Below, piece after piece: positions 50,039 through 59,363 of a DNA stretch of 64,000 nucleotides. The position numbers and the translations under genes were made by a program. The first letter of the stretch is position 1, and every line of letters starts with the position of its first letter. The notes below the pieces were generated by a model. It worked only from the letters and a program-made list of their open reading frames with translations. It made no database searches and was not told the origin of the DNA. Where the stretch lies: contig NZ_JACOFR010000018.1 of assembly GCF_019455385.1 (NCBI RefSeq), positions 1 through 64,000 on the forward strand, read 5' to 3'. Origin of the DNA: Bradyrhizobium sp. BR 10289. Its GTDB lineage: Bacteria > Pseudomonadota > Alphaproteobacteria > Rhizobiales > Xanthobacteraceae.

Positions 50039-50685
50039 GCGTTGCCATCATCGATTACGGTTCCGGGAATCTGCATTCCGCCGCCAAAGCCTTCGAGCGC
50101 GCCGCGCGCAGCTTGGAAAATCCGCAGAAGGTTTTCGTCACCAGCGATCCCGACCAGGCTTATGAAGCCGACCGCCTGGTGCTGCCCGGTGTTGGTGCCT
50201 TCGCCGATTGCCGGCGCGGGCTCGATGCCGTCAACGGCATGGTCGAGGCGATCACGGAAGCGGTGCGCGTCAAGGCGCGGCCGTTCTTCGGCATCTGCGT
50301 CGGCATGCAATTGATGGCGAGCCGCGGCAAGGAGCACGTCATCACCGAGGGCCTGAACTGGATCGGCGGCGACGTCGAAAAAATCACGCCGCGTGACGAG
50401 AGCCTGAAGATCCCGCACATGGGCTGGAACACGCTGGAGCTGCTGCAGGAGCATCCGGTGCTGAACAAGCTGCCGCTCGGCCCCAAGGGCCAGCACGCCT
50501 ATTTCGTGCACTCCTATCACCTCAACGCTGCCAATGAGGCGGACGTGCTCGCGCGCGCCGATTACGGTGGGCCTGTCACCGCAATCGTCGGCAAGGACAC
50601 TGCCATCGGCACGCAGTTTCACCCCGAGAAGAGCCAGCGTTTTGGGCTGGCTTTGATCTCGAACTTTTTGCGATGGAAACCGTGA
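50035..50685 (+). CDS. hisH: imidazole glycerol phosphate synthase glutaminase subunit
   Basis: A 216-residue class I glutamine amidotransferase that supplies ammonia to HisF. The nucleophile is Cys88 in FFGICVGMQL, the oxyanion region LPGVGAFADC lies near 50-59, and the catalytic His and Glu are in GTQFHPEKS near the C-terminus. The frame is open to 49912, but the ATG at 50035 begins the family start MSVAIIDYGSGNL. It overlaps the DUF2628 stop and is followed by hisA with a 13-base overlap. Confidence 0.97.
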   Translation: MSVAIIDYGSGNLHSAAKAFERAARSLENPQKVFVTSDPDQAYEADRLVLPGVGAFADCRRGLDAVNGMVEAITEAVRVKARPFFGICVGMQLMASRGKEHVITEGLNWIGGDVEKITPRDESLKIPHMGWNTLELLQEHPVLNKLPLGPKGQHAYFVHSYHLNAANEADVLARADYGGPVTAIVGKDTAIGTQFHPEKSQRFGLALISNFLRWKP

Positions 50686-51419
50686 TTCTCTTTCCCGCGA
50701 TCGACCTCAAGAACGGCCAATGCGTGCGCCTCGAGCAAGGCGACATGGCGCGCGCGACCGTGTTCAACCTCGATCCCGCCGCGCAGGCGCAGAGCTTCGT
50801 CGCGCAGGGTTTTGAGTATCTCCACGTCGTCGATCTCGACGGGGCTTTTGCCGGCAAGCCGGTGAACGCGCACGCCGTCGAGGCGATGCTGAAGACGATC
50901 AAGATTCCGGTGCAGCTCGGCGGCGGCATTCGCGATCTCAAGACCGTCGAAGCGTGGCTCGACAAGGGCATCACCCGCGTCATCATCGGCACCGCCGCGG
51001 TGCGCGATCCCCAGCTGGTGAAGGCTGCCGCGAAAAAATTCCCCGGCCGCGTCGCGGTCGGGCTGGACGCGCGCGATGGCAAGGTCGCCGTCGAAGGCTG
51101 GGCCGAGACGTCGCAAGTCACGGTGCTGGAGATCGCCAAGCGCTTCGAGGATGCCGGCGTTGCCGCCATCATCTTCACCGACATCGCGCGCGACGGCCTG
51201 CTCAAGGGGCTGAACCTGGATGCGACCATCGCGCTGGCCGATGCGATCTCGATCCCGGTGATCGCCTCCGGCGGCCTCGCCTCGATCGAGGATGTGAAAG
51301 CCATGCTGACGCCGCGCGCAAAGAAGCTCGCCGGCGCGATTGCCGGCCGCGCGCTCTATGACGGCCGGCTCGATCCCGCCGCCGCCCTCACCCTGATCCG
51401 CGACGCGCGCAGGAGCTGA
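50673..51419 (+). CDS. hisA: phosphoribosylformimino-5-aminoimidazole carboxamide ribotide isomerase
   Basis: A 248-residue TIM-barrel isomerase of histidine synthesis that converts ProFAR to PRFAR. The catalytic Asp11 lies in FPAIDLKNG and the second Asp in FTDIARDG. Phosphate-binding GG motifs occur in VQLGGGIRDL and ASGGLAS. Its ATG overlaps hisH by 13 bases. The length is normal. Confidence 0.97.
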   Translation: METVILFPAIDLKNGQCVRLEQGDMARATVFNLDPAAQAQSFVAQGFEYLHVVDLDGAFAGKPVNAHAVEAMLKTIKIPVQLGGGIRDLKTVEAWLDKGITRVIIGTAAVRDPQLVKAAAKKFPGRVAVGLDARDGKVAVEGWAETSQVTVLEIAKRFEDAGVAAIIFTDIARDGLLKGLNLDATIALADAISIPVIASGGLASIEDVKAMLTPRAKKLAGAIAGRALYDGRLDPAAALTLIRDARRS

Positions 51420-51422
51420 CAC

Positions 51423-52199
51423 ATGTTCAAAGTGCGCGTGATCCCCTGCCTCGACGTGAAAGATGGCCGCGTCGTCAAGGGCGTCAATTTCGTCGATCTG
51501 CGCGATGCCGGCGATCCCGTCGAAGCCGCGATCGCCTATGACGCCGCCGGTGCCGATGAGCTCACCTTCCTCGACATCACCGCGACCCATGAGAACCGCG
51601 GCATCATGCTGGACGTGGTCCGGCGCACGGCCGAGGCCTGCTTCATGCCCGTCACCGTCGGCGGCGGCGTGCGCGAGGTCAACGACATCAAGACGCTGCT
51701 GCGCGCCGGCGCGGACAAGGTGTCGATCAACAGCGCCGCGGTCTCGCGCCGCGAATTCGTCAAGGAAGCCGCCGAAAAATTCGGCGAACAATGCGTGGTG
51801 GTGGCGATCGATGCCAAGCGCGTGAAGCGCGCGGGCCGCGGCGAGCGCTGGGAGATCTTCACCCATGGCGGCCGCAACTCGACCGGGATCGATGCCATCG
51901 AATATGCGCAGGAAGTGGTCTCGCTCGGCGCGGGCGAAATCCTGCTGACCTCGATGGACCGCGACGGCACCAGGCAGGGCTTTGACATCCCACTGACCCG
52001 GGCGATCGCCGACAGTGTTCCCGTTCCCGTGATCGCCTCGGGCGGCGTCGGCAATCTCGATCACCTCGTCGACGGTATTCGCGACGGGCATGCCACCGCC
52101 GTGCTGGCTGCCTCGATCTTCCACTTCGGGGAATTCACCATCCGCGAGGCCAAGGAGCACATGGCCCGGCGCGGCCTGCCGATGCGCATGGATGCCTGA
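51423..52199 (+). CDS. hisF: imidazole glycerol phosphate synthase cyclase subunit
   Basis: A 258-residue TIM barrel that uses HisH-derived ammonia to form IGP and AICAR. Catalytic Asp residues are in IPCLDVKDGRVVKG and ILLTSMDRDGT. Phosphate-binding segments TVGGGVREV and ASGGVGNLDH are typical. It begins four bases after hisA and pairs with hisH for the bienzyme complex. Confidence 0.97.
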   Translation: MFKVRVIPCLDVKDGRVVKGVNFVDLRDAGDPVEAAIAYDAAGADELTFLDITATHENRGIMLDVVRRTAEACFMPVTVGGGVREVNDIKTLLRAGADKVSINSAAVSRREFVKEAAEKFGEQCVVVAIDAKRVKRAGRGERWEIFTHGGRNSTGIDAIEYAQEVVSLGAGEILLTSMDRDGTRQGFDIPLTRAIADSVPVPVIASGGVGNLDHLVDGIRDGHATAVLAASIFHFGEFTIREAKEHMARRGLPMRMDA

Positions 52200-52290
52200 C
52201 GACTCCGCTTCATAAAAATGCTACATAGTCCGGCGGGGAATGGCCTCCGCCGCCCAAGTATGCTGCCAAGCGTGTTTCCGAGTAAGTCCG

Positions 52291-52614
52291 ATGCCGCGTT
52301 TCACGATCCACGATCTGGCCGAGACCATCGACGCGCGCGCCGCCGCCGGCGGCGAAGCCTCCTATACCCGCAAGCTCCTGGACAAGGGCGCCGAGCATTG
52401 CGCCAAGAAGTTCGGTGAGGAAGCAGTCGAAACCGTAATCGCAGCAGTCGAAAACGATCGCGCGCATCTGATCGCCGAGAGTGCCGATCTGCTCTATCAT
52501 TTCCTTGTGCTTTTGAAGGCACGGGGCATAAGGCTGGACGAGGTCGAGGCTGCGCTGGGCAAGCGCACCTCGATGTCAGGGTTGGAAGAAAAGGCGTCGC
52601 GCAAAAGCGATTGA
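52291..52614 (+). CDS. hisE: phosphoribosyl-ATP pyrophosphatase
   Basis: A 107-residue MazG-like all-alpha enzyme that hydrolyses phosphoribosyl-ATP at the second step of histidine synthesis. KKFGEEAVETVIAAVEND and LIAESADLLYHFLVLLKARG carry the EExxE and ExxD metal motifs. The frame is open to 52240, but the ATG at 52291 gives the short family N-terminus, DLAETIDARA. It ends 24 bases before coaA. Confidence 0.95.
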   Translation: MPRFTIHDLAETIDARAAAGGEASYTRKLLDKGAEHCAKKFGEEAVETVIAAVENDRAHLIAESADLLYHFLVLLKARGIRLDEVEAALGKRTSMSGLEEKASRKSD

Positions 52615-52638
52615 GCACGGCAACGGAAAGGCGGCGTC

Positions 52639-53595
52639 ATGGATATCCGCGCACCCGAGCAGCAATATAACCCCTACCGCGTCTACACGCGCGAGGAGTG
52701 GGCGCGACTGCGCGACGACACGCCGATGACGCTGGAGCCGGGTGAGTTCGACCGGCTACGCTCCCTGCACGACCGCCTCGATCTCAAGGAAGTCGAGGAC
52801 ATTTACCTGCCATTGTCGCGCCTGCTCTCGATCTATGTCGATGCGACGCAACGCCTGTATTACGCCGAGCGCCAGTTCCTCAACATTAGGGATCGCAAGG
52901 TCCCCTACATCATCGGCGTGGCCGGCTCGGTTGCGGTCGGAAAATCCACCACGGCCCGCGTGCTCCAGGCGCTGCTGGCGCGCTGGTCGCCGCGTCCGAA
53001 AGTCGACCTGATCACCACCGACGGATTCCTCTATCCGAAGGCGCTGCTCGAGCAGCAAGGCATTTTGCAGAAGAAGGGTTTCCCCGAAAGCTATGATCTG
53101 CCGCTGCTGCTGAGCTTCCTGTCCGACATCAAATCGGGCCGTCGCCATGTGCGCTCGCCAGTCTATTCGCATCTGACCTACGACATCGTGCCGAACGAAT
53201 GGGCGGAGATCGACCAGCCGGACATCTTGATCGTCGAGGGCGTCAACGTGCTGCAGACCGGCAAGCTGCCCCGTGACGGCAAGGCGGTGCCTGTGGTCTC
53301 CGACTTCTTCGATTTCTCGGTCTATATCGACGCGGACGAGGCGGCGCTGCGGCGCTGGTACATCAAGCGCTTCCTGGCGCTGCGTGACACCGCGTTCACC
53401 GATCCGAAGTCTTACTTCAACCGCTACGCGCTGTTGTCGGACGAGGAAGCCACCGCGACGGCCACCGCGATCTGGGAGCGCACCAACCTCGCCAATCTCG
53501 AGGACAACATTTTGCCGACCCGTCCGCGCGCGACGTTGATCCTGAAGAAGGGCGCGGATCACGCGGTGGAGAGCGTGGCGCTGCGAAGGCTGTAA
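52639..53595 (+). CDS. coaA: type I pantothenate kinase
   Basis: A 318-residue kinase for the first step of CoA synthesis. The P-loop GSVAVGKS lies at 96-103, LITTDGFLYP and GFPESYDLPLLLSFL are the substrate-binding segments, and YSHLTYDIVP and the FDFSVYIDADEAALRRWYI block identify the type I family. It closes the histidine cluster in many rhizobia. The window also contains coaE, so two CoA-pathway enzymes are encoded here. Confidence 0.97.
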   Translation: MDIRAPEQQYNPYRVYTREEWARLRDDTPMTLEPGEFDRLRSLHDRLDLKEVEDIYLPLSRLLSIYVDATQRLYYAERQFLNIRDRKVPYIIGVAGSVAVGKSTTARVLQALLARWSPRPKVDLITTDGFLYPKALLEQQGILQKKGFPESYDLPLLLSFLSDIKSGRRHVRSPVYSHLTYDIVPNEWAEIDQPDILIVEGVNVLQTGKLPRDGKAVPVVSDFFDFSVYIDADEAALRRWYIKRFLALRDTAFTDPKSYFNRYALLSDEEATATATAIWERTNLANLEDNILPTRPRATLILKKGADHAVESVALRRL

Positions 53596-53692
53596 TCGCG
53601 CCGGGCGGCGCGGCCCCGGCCGGGGCAGAGTATCTTTTGTTGCAGACCGGCATGAGGTATTCGGCTATGAGCTTCGAAAACGCGAGGGCTCC

Positions 53693-53932
53693 ATGGTTGA
53701 TCGTCTCAGAAGCGCTGCGGAGCAGCTCGAAGCGCCGACCTGCCCGGACTGCCATGTCGAGATGAGGTGGTATCGTTCGGAACTGCTGGCAGACGAGCCC
53801 GTCCCTATGATCGCCCATCTGTTCGTATGCCCGCATTGCAAGCGCGCCGCGCGGACCGACACCGTCTTTAAGGGAACTCAGGGGCGACCCGACAAGCTCT
53901 CCGCCCCGCGTTTTGTCGCTTCCGTGGCTTAA
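53693..53932 (+). CDS. small zinc-ribbon-like protein
   Basis: A 79-residue protein with two CxxC pairs, Cys17/Cys20 (CPDC) and Cys46/Cys49 (CPHC), spaced as in zinc ribbons, and a C-terminal basic tail. The intervening segment, with EMRWYRSELL and PMIAHLFV, looks like a beta-hairpin scaffold. No DNA-binding or catalytic domain is visible. The ATG at 53693 is preceded by CGAGGGCTCC, a weak site. Single-gene context; coaA ends 97 bases upstream. Confidence 0.7.
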   Translation: MVDRLRSAAEQLEAPTCPDCHVEMRWYRSELLADEPVPMIAHLFVCPHCKRAARTDTVFKGTQGRPDKLSAPRFVASVA

Positions 53933-53981
53933 CGCGCCGGCCCGCTGCGTAGGCCTATACTGATGCGCGTCGCCGGCGCTC

Positions 53982-54611
53982 TCATTTGCCGGCTTTCACG
54001 GTCCATTCCGCAGGCTTGATGCGTGCCATGAAACTCGCAGGCCCGGAGCCGCTTGACCGGTAGACGAAGGCTTCGCCTTCCTGAACGTCTCCCGCCTCCT
54101 TGCCGAACGCATCGGCAATGTTCGTCTTGTGGGTGACGAGGACGGTGTTCGTCCCGGACGCCGGCGCCTGATCGACGAGTTGGCGCACGGCAGCTCCGGC
54201 CTTTGTATTCGCAGCAGTGGGGTTCGCCATTCCCGATGCGCTGGCGTTGCTGCTGTCCGTCAATGCGTCGACCGGTTTGCCCTCCTTGCCGGTGATGAGC
54301 TTGCCGGCTTCGATCGCGCGGTTCAGACGGCTCGTGTAGACGTCGCCGATCGGAATCGCGTGCGCCTGGATCGCGGATCCGATCTGACGTGCCATGTCCC
54401 TGCCCTTCTCACTCAGCTGGCGCTGGGCACCCATGTCGTCGAACCTGAAGGGATAGACATCCTTCTGGCTGTCGTCGGTCGCAGTGTGCCGAAACACCAG
54501 AATATAGCCGCCTTGTTTCAGCGAAGTGATCAGCTGCGCCGTATCCGCTGCGGCGGCCCGGGAGCAAACGACCAGCAGGACCATGACGGAGAGGCGGGAG
54601 AGCACATTCAT
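53982..54611 (-). CDS. exported histidine phosphatase family protein
   Basis: A 209-residue member of the histidine phosphatase (phosphoglycerate mutase-like) superfamily. A signal peptide (1-22, SRAAAADTA) suggests export. The catalytic block is LVFRHTATD with Arg41 and His42; the family's second His occurs in VLVTHKTNI. TSRLNRAIEAGKLI is the typical later motif. The usual RHG is RHT here, common in the periplasmic subfamily. The substrate is unknown. Confidence 0.88.
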   Translation of the reverse strand: MNVLSRLSVMVLLVVCSRAAAADTAQLITSLKQGGYILVFRHTATDDSQKDVYPFRFDDMGAQRQLSEKGRDMARQIGSAIQAHAIPIGDVYTSRLNRAIEAGKLITGKEGKPVDALTDSSNASASGMANPTAANTKAGAAVRQLVDQAPASGTNTVLVTHKTNIADAFGKEAGDVQEGEAFVYRSSGSGPASFMARIKPAEWTVKAGK

Positions 54612-54725
54612 GCGCGTATCCTCGTCGGAAACCTGGCCCCCAGGGGGATGATGACGCGCAGTGGGTTGGATTTCAATTGGCTATTATCGGCGGGAGACGC
54701 GCGTGGGGCAGGCCTCTCACCGCAT

Positions 54726-54807
54726 CGTCATTGCGAGCGAAGCGGCTTGTCCGCCGAAGCCAAAGGCTTCGGCGGACAAGTCGTCGCAAGGGCGCCCCGC
54801 AATGACG
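54726..54807. repeat. palindromic repeat, CGTCATTGCGAG family
   Basis: The outer arms CGTCATTGC (54726-54734) and GCAATGACG (54799-54807) enclose a perfect hairpin, CTTGTCCGCCGAAGCC / GGCTTCGGCGGACAAG, with an AAA loop. It lies past the 3' end of the hybrid kinase and beside the phosphatase promoter. Related copies are at 28867-28953 and in part at 33936-33962. Confidence 0.9.
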
Positions 54808-54823
54808 ATGGAGAGAGGGTGCC

Positions 54824-57043
54824 CTACACCGCCAGATGCCGTGCCTTCGCAAGTCCGGCCAGCGCCTCTTCCAGTTTTTCGCGATCCAGCGGCTTGATCA
54901 AAAACCCGTTCATGCCGGCCTCGAAGCAGGCATAGCGATCCTCCACTAAGGTGTTGGCGGTCAGCGCGAGGATCGGCGTAGTGTGGCCGTCGGTGGCCGA
55001 CTCATGCGCACGGATGCGCCTGGTCGCCTCGATGCCGTCGAGCTGCGGCATCTGGATGTCCATCAGCACGAGATCATAGGGCGTGCCGGCCGATGACGCG
55101 GCCAGCCAGGATTCCAGCGCGGCCTCGCCATGGACGGCGATGACGACGCGGTGGCCGAGTTTTGTCAGGAGCGACCGCATCAACAGCGCGTTGATCTCGT
55201 TGTCCTCGGCGACGAGAATCGAAAGCCCCTTCGCCGGCGCGGCGGTTTCGGCTGGCGGCTCCGGCGCGAGCTCGGGCGAGGCGACCTCCGGGGTCAGCGC
55301 CAAGCGCGCCGCGAGCGAGGCTGCGCGCAGCGGCTTCACCAGGAAGCCGGTGAAATCAGGCGAGAATTCTTCGTGGCGCGAGCCCGGCGTCAGCAACACC
55401 AGCCGCTGCAGCGCATGCGCGCGGGCGGCTTCGGCAAGATGATCAGCCACAGTGGCGCCGACCGCGCGGTCGACCAGCACCGCATGCCATGAGCGTTCCG
55501 GCAGCAGCGCCTCGGCGACTGACGCATCCGAGACGAGGCAGGTCTGGCCGCCCCAGTGCTCCAGCCGCCGCGCGATCAGCGAGGCCTCGATGCCGTCGGC
55601 GACCAGGAGGATCGACTTGCCGGTGAGATCAGGACTCGGGAATGCGGTCTGCCCGGCGCTGGCCTGCGACGGCGCGAGCGGCACTGCGACCTCGAAGGTC
55701 GAGCCTTTGTCCAGCTCGCTCGTGAGCGTGATCCGGCCGCCCATGCGCCTGACGATGCGTTCGCTGATGGCAAGGCCGAGCCCGGTGCCGCCATAGGTGC
55801 GCGCGACGCGCTCGTCGGCCTGCTCGAATTCGCGAAAAATGCGCTGCTGCGCTTCGGGCGCGATGCCGATGCCGGTATCGCGGACCAGGAAGCTGATTTC
55901 GTTCGGCCAGATGCCGGGCTCGACGATCAATGCGACACCGCCATTTGCGGTGAACTTGATGGCATTGCCGGCGAGGTTGAGCAGCACCTGGCGCAGCCGC
56001 GCCGCGTCTCCGACGACTTCCAGTGGCAGTCGCTCGTCGACATAGGCAGCGATCTCGAGCTGCTTGGCTTGCGCGCGCGGCGCCAGCAGCTCGGTGATCT
56101 CCTCGATCAAGGTCGAGAGTGCGAAAGGGCGTTGTTCGAGATCGAGCTTGCCGGCTTCGATCTTGGAATAGTCGAGCAGCTCCTCGATCAGCGCCATCAG
56201 CGCTTCGCCGGACGTTTTCACTGCGCGGGCGTAGGTAGTCTGCTCCGGCGTCAGATGTGTATCGAGCAGAAGCCCGCCCATGCCGATGATGCCGTTCAGG
56301 GGGGTACGGATCTCGTGCGAGGCCATCGCGAGGAAGCGTGATTTGGCGCGGTTGGCGGCATCGGCCTGGTCGCGCGCCTCCGACAGCGCGCGCTCGGTCT
56401 CGGTGCGGTCGGTGACGTCGCGCCCGACGCTCTGCAGTTCGGCGGCCTGGCCGGCATCGAGGCGGACATAGCCTTCGCGCCAGGCAATCCAGCGCGCGCC
56501 GAGCGGCGTCATGATGCGCTGGTCATGGATGCGCGTGCCGTTGCTTTCGCGGGCACTGTCGCCCTGCTCCAGCACATCGAAGTCAAAGCGTGTGCCGACC
56601 AGCGCGCCGCGATCCTGTCCGGCCAGCGCGCAATAGGCGTCGTTGGCAAAGGTGATGCGGCCTTGGGTGTCGCGCAGCACGATGAGATCACCCTGTGACT
56701 CAAAGAGGCTGCGGGCGCGTTCTTCGGCTTCCTTCAGCTCCCAATTTCGGTCGATCAGCGCCTCGTTGTGGGCGGCGAGCGCACGCATTCGCTTGTTGAC
56801 GAAGCGCAGCCGCATGCTGAGCGTGGCAAGGCCGAGGCAGGCGAGCGCGAACAGGAAGCTCGCGCCGATCGCAAACGTATTGGGATCGTAGCCGGAATTT
56901 TCGGAGCGGCTACCGGAGACGAAGCCATAGGCACCGCCGAACGTCGCCGAGAAGATCATGAAGGAGCGGATCGCGAACGCAATTCGAGGATGCTGCCGCC
57001 TGAAGCGGCGCATGCGTACCTTGACCCGGAACGTCCGATCCAT
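54824..57043 (-). CDS. hybrid sensor kinase (TM-PAS-HisKA-HATPase-REC-REC)
   Basis: A 739-residue membrane kinase. Two helices lie at about 26-70, a coiled-coil linker and a PAS domain (roughly 100-215, ARSLFESQGDLIVLRDTQG), then HisKA with His243 (MASHEIRTPLNG), the HATPase (NLAGNAIKFT, DTGIGIA, GGTGLGLAIS) and two receivers. REC2 (about 610-735) is intact, with LVAEDNE, LVLMDIQMPQLDG and LIKPLD. REC1 (about 483-590) is degenerate: LLVADGIE lacks the paired acidic residues. A GTG two codons upstream (57049) is an alternative start; AAGGGT favours the ATG. Confidence 0.9.
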   Translation of the reverse strand: MDRTFRVKVRMRRFRRQHPRIAFAIRSFMIFSATFGGAYGFVSGSRSENSGYDPNTFAIGASFLFALACLGLATLSMRLRFVNKRMRALAAHNEALIDRNWELKEAEERARSLFESQGDLIVLRDTQGRITFANDAYCALAGQDRGALVGTRFDFDVLEQGDSARESNGTRIHDQRIMTPLGARWIAWREGYVRLDAGQAAELQSVGRDVTDRTETERALSEARDQADAANRAKSRFLAMASHEIRTPLNGIIGMGGLLLDTHLTPEQTTYARAVKTSGEALMALIEELLDYSKIEAGKLDLEQRPFALSTLIEEITELLAPRAQAKQLEIAAYVDERLPLEVVGDAARLRQVLLNLAGNAIKFTANGGVALIVEPGIWPNEISFLVRDTGIGIAPEAQQRIFREFEQADERVARTYGGTGLGLAISERIVRRMGGRITLTSELDKGSTFEVAVPLAPSQASAGQTAFPSPDLTGKSILLVADGIEASLIARRLEHWGGQTCLVSDASVAEALLPERSWHAVLVDRAVGATVADHLAEAARAHALQRLVLLTPGSRHEEFSPDFTGFLVKPLRAASLAARLALTPEVASPELAPEPPAETAAPAKGLSILVAEDNEINALLMRSLLTKLGHRVVIAVHGEAALESWLAASSAGTPYDLVLMDIQMPQLDGIEATRRIRAHESATDGHTTPILALTANTLVEDRYACFEAGMNGFLIKPLDREKLEEALAGLAKARHLAV

Positions 57044-57163
57044 CGCCACCGACCCTTGTCCGAAACCCCGCTGCCGCCGGGTGCGACGATGTCTTGCCGA
57101 CCTTGCGAACAGCTTGAGGCTTTGGTTCAGCCTCCAAACAAGGTTAGCGAGGTGTTAAGGCCT

Positions 57164-57236
57164 CAGAGCATGATCCGGACCCGGAGGGCCGCGTTAGCGC
57201 AAAGTGTGCAGCGGTTTTCCGGAGAGATCATGCTCA
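57164..57236. repeat. palindromic repeat, GAGCATGATCCGGA family
   Basis: AGAGCATGATCCGGA and the inverse TCCGGAGAGATCATGCTC flank an interior with GCAAAGTGTGCAGCGGTTTTCC. It lies upstream of the hybrid kinase and just past the 3' end of the secreted-protein gene on the minus strand. I recall close copies in other Bradyrhizobium intergenic regions. Confidence 0.75.
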
Positions 57237-57240
57237 CACT

Positions 57241-57714
57241 TCAAAGGGAGGCCGCCTGGAGCGGAAGCGGGCGTTGGCCGCCATGGGCGCCGACGATCAG
57301 GGCCGCGGCCTCGCGCTGCGAGAAGGTCTTCGAGCGCACATAGATGCGATAATCGGCGGGTCCGTCGGTGGACAGATAAATCACCGGGCCGCCATCGACC
57401 GGCTGCGCGGCGATGGTGACGAGCCGGTTCGCCGGACTGGCTTCGCAGGATTCGGTCTCGGAGCCGAGGCCGTCGTCCACGACCGCGAAGTCGGCATCAT
57501 TGGCATCTTCGGTGATCCGGACCCGCACCGTGGCGCGCTCCGGATCATCGGTGAAGGCGACATGGACGCCGGCGGTCCAGAACAGGGTCGTCAGCTCGAC
57601 GGAGGTATCGCCGAGGGCGATGCAGGGACGCGAGACCGATCCGATCTCGGCGCGGGCAAATATCGCGGCAGCCAGCAGGGGAACGGCCGAAGCCAGGATC
57701 TTGAAACGCAACAT
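57241..57714 (-). CDS. exported protein of unknown function
   Basis: A 157-residue protein with a signal peptide (1-22, AAAIFARAEI). The mature part has an N-terminal Cys at position 31 and a second near 90 that could form a disulfide, and a repeated beta-strand pattern with acidic patches (EDANDADFAVVDDG). No known domain is recognisable. The C-terminus ends after VGAHGGQRPLPLQAASL. It is flanked by the GAGCATGATCC repeat and comM. Confidence 0.72.
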   Translation of the reverse strand: MLRFKILASAVPLLAAAIFARAEIGSVSRPCIALGDTSVELTTLFWTAGVHVAFTDDPERATVRVRITEDANDADFAVVDDGLGSETESCEASPANRLVTIAAQPVDGGPVIYLSTDGPADYRIYVRSKTFSQREAAALIVGAHGGQRPLPLQAASL

Positions 57715-57824
57715 GACACTCTACTCACCAAGCCGCTCGGGAACTGTCCCCTGGAACTCTTTGGGCCTTATGGTTTGCAGAGCGTAAAGGAAACTCGTTA
57801 CCGCCGGGTTGATGCGCGGGATGA

Positions 57825-59363
57825 TCAGGCGAGCTGCCGCACATCCTCCGCGAGTGCGCGGTAGGACAGCGCTTCGGCGAGATGCAGCCGGCCGATCTTC
57901 TCGGTGCCGTCGAGGTCGGCGAGCGTGCGCGCCACCCGGAGCACGCGGTGATAGCCACGCGCCGACAGCCGCATCGTCTCGGCGGCATCGCGCAGTAGCT
58001 TGGCGCCTTGCGCATCGGGCTTCGCGATTTCCTCCAGGACGGAGGCCGGCGCCTCGGCATTGGTGCGGACCTTGGGCAGGCCGGCGTCTGCATAACGCGC
58101 CAGCTGGATGTCGCGTGCCGCGGCCACGCGCGCAGCAACTTCCGCCGAGCCTTCCGCCGGCGGCGGCAGGATCAGATCGGCCGCGGTCACGGCGGGAACC
58201 TCGATGCGCAGATCGATGCGGTCCATCAGCGGGCCGGAGATGCGCGCCTGGTAGTCGCCGGTGCAGCGGTCGACGCGGCCGCGCTTGCAGGCATAGCCGG
58301 GCTCGAACGCATTGCCGCAGCGGCAGGGATTCATCGCGGCGACCAGCATGAAGCGCGCCGGATAGGTCACGCGATGATTGGCGCGCGACACCGCGACCTC
58401 ACCGTTCTCCAGCGGCTGGCGCAGCGAATCCAGCACGCGCGGATCGAACTCCGGCAGCTCGTCGAGGAACAGCACGCCATGATGCGCGAGCGAGATCTCG
58501 CCGGGCTTTGCCCGCATGCCGCCGCCGGTGAGCGCGGCCATGCTGGCGGAATGATGCGGCGAGCGGAACGGGCGCTGCGATGTCAGGGCGCCGCCTTCGA
58601 TCTCGCCGGCCACGGAGGCGATCATCGAGACCTCCAGCAACTCCCCCGGCGAGAGCGGCGGAAGAATGGAGGGCAGCCGCGCCGCCAGCATCGATTTGCC
58701 GGCGCCGGGCGCGCCGATCATCAGGAGGTGATGTCCGCCGGCCGCGGCGATCTCCAGCGCGCGCTTGGCGCTCTCCTGGCCCTTGATGTCGCGGAGGTCG
58801 AGCAGCGAGGTGGCGGCTTCATGCACCTTCGGCACGGGGCGCGACAGCACCTGCGTGCCCTTGAAATGGTTGGCGATCTGGATCAGCGAGTGTGCGGCGA
58901 TGATCTGGATGTCAGGGCTGGCCCAGGCCGCTTCCGAGCCGCACGAGGCCGGACAGATCAGTCCCTCCTCGCGCACATTGGCACCGATCGCGGCGGGCAG
59001 GACGCCGGCCACCGGCGCGATCGAGCCGTCGAGGCCGAGCTCGCCGAGCACGGTGAAACCCGTCAATGCATCCGGCGGGATCGCGCCGATCGCCGCCATC
59101 AGCCCGAGCGCGATCGGCAGGTCGTAATGGCTGCCTTCCTTCGGCACGTCCGCGGGCGCGAGATTGACGATGATCCGCCGCGCCGGCAGCGCCAGGCCCG
59201 AGGCAATCAGCGCCGAGCGGACGCGCTCGCGCGCCTCCGACACCGCCTTGTCAGGCAGGCCGACGATGGCAAAGGCCGGCAAGCCCGGCGCGACCTGCAC
59301 CTGCACGTCGACCGCGCGGGCCTCGATCCCCTCAAAGGCGACGGTAGAAACCCGCTGAACCAT
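57825..59363 (-). CDS. comM: ComM/YifB family Mg-chelatase-like AAA+ protein
   Basis: A 512-residue AAA+ helicase-like protein; ComM promotes branch migration during natural transformation in other bacteria. The N-terminal Lon-like domain (STVAFEGIEARAVDVQVQ) is followed by the Mg-chelatase ATPase, with Walker A GAPGAGKSM near 220, Walker B GVLFLDELPEF and the sensor regions. MNPCRCG is a family motif and the C-terminal domain is complete. The ATG at 59363 is clear. It is transcribed away from the PilZ/TadD pair. Confidence 0.92.
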   Translation of the reverse strand: MVQRVSTVAFEGIEARAVDVQVQVAPGLPAFAIVGLPDKAVSEARERVRSALIASGLALPARRIIVNLAPADVPKEGSHYDLPIALGLMAAIGAIPPDALTGFTVLGELGLDGSIAPVAGVLPAAIGANVREEGLICPASCGSEAAWASPDIQIIAAHSLIQIANHFKGTQVLSRPVPKVHEAATSLLDLRDIKGQESAKRALEIAAAGGHHLLMIGAPGAGKSMLAARLPSILPPLSPGELLEVSMIASVAGEIEGGALTSQRPFRSPHHSASMAALTGGGMRAKPGEISLAHHGVLFLDELPEFDPRVLDSLRQPLENGEVAVSRANHRVTYPARFMLVAAMNPCRCGNAFEPGYACKRGRVDRCTGDYQARISGPLMDRIDLRIEVPAVTAADLILPPPAEGSAEVAARVAAARDIQLARYADAGLPKVRTNAEAPASVLEEIAKPDAQGAKLLRDAAETMRLSARGYHRVLRVARTLADLDGTEKIGRLHLAEALSYRALAEDVRQLA

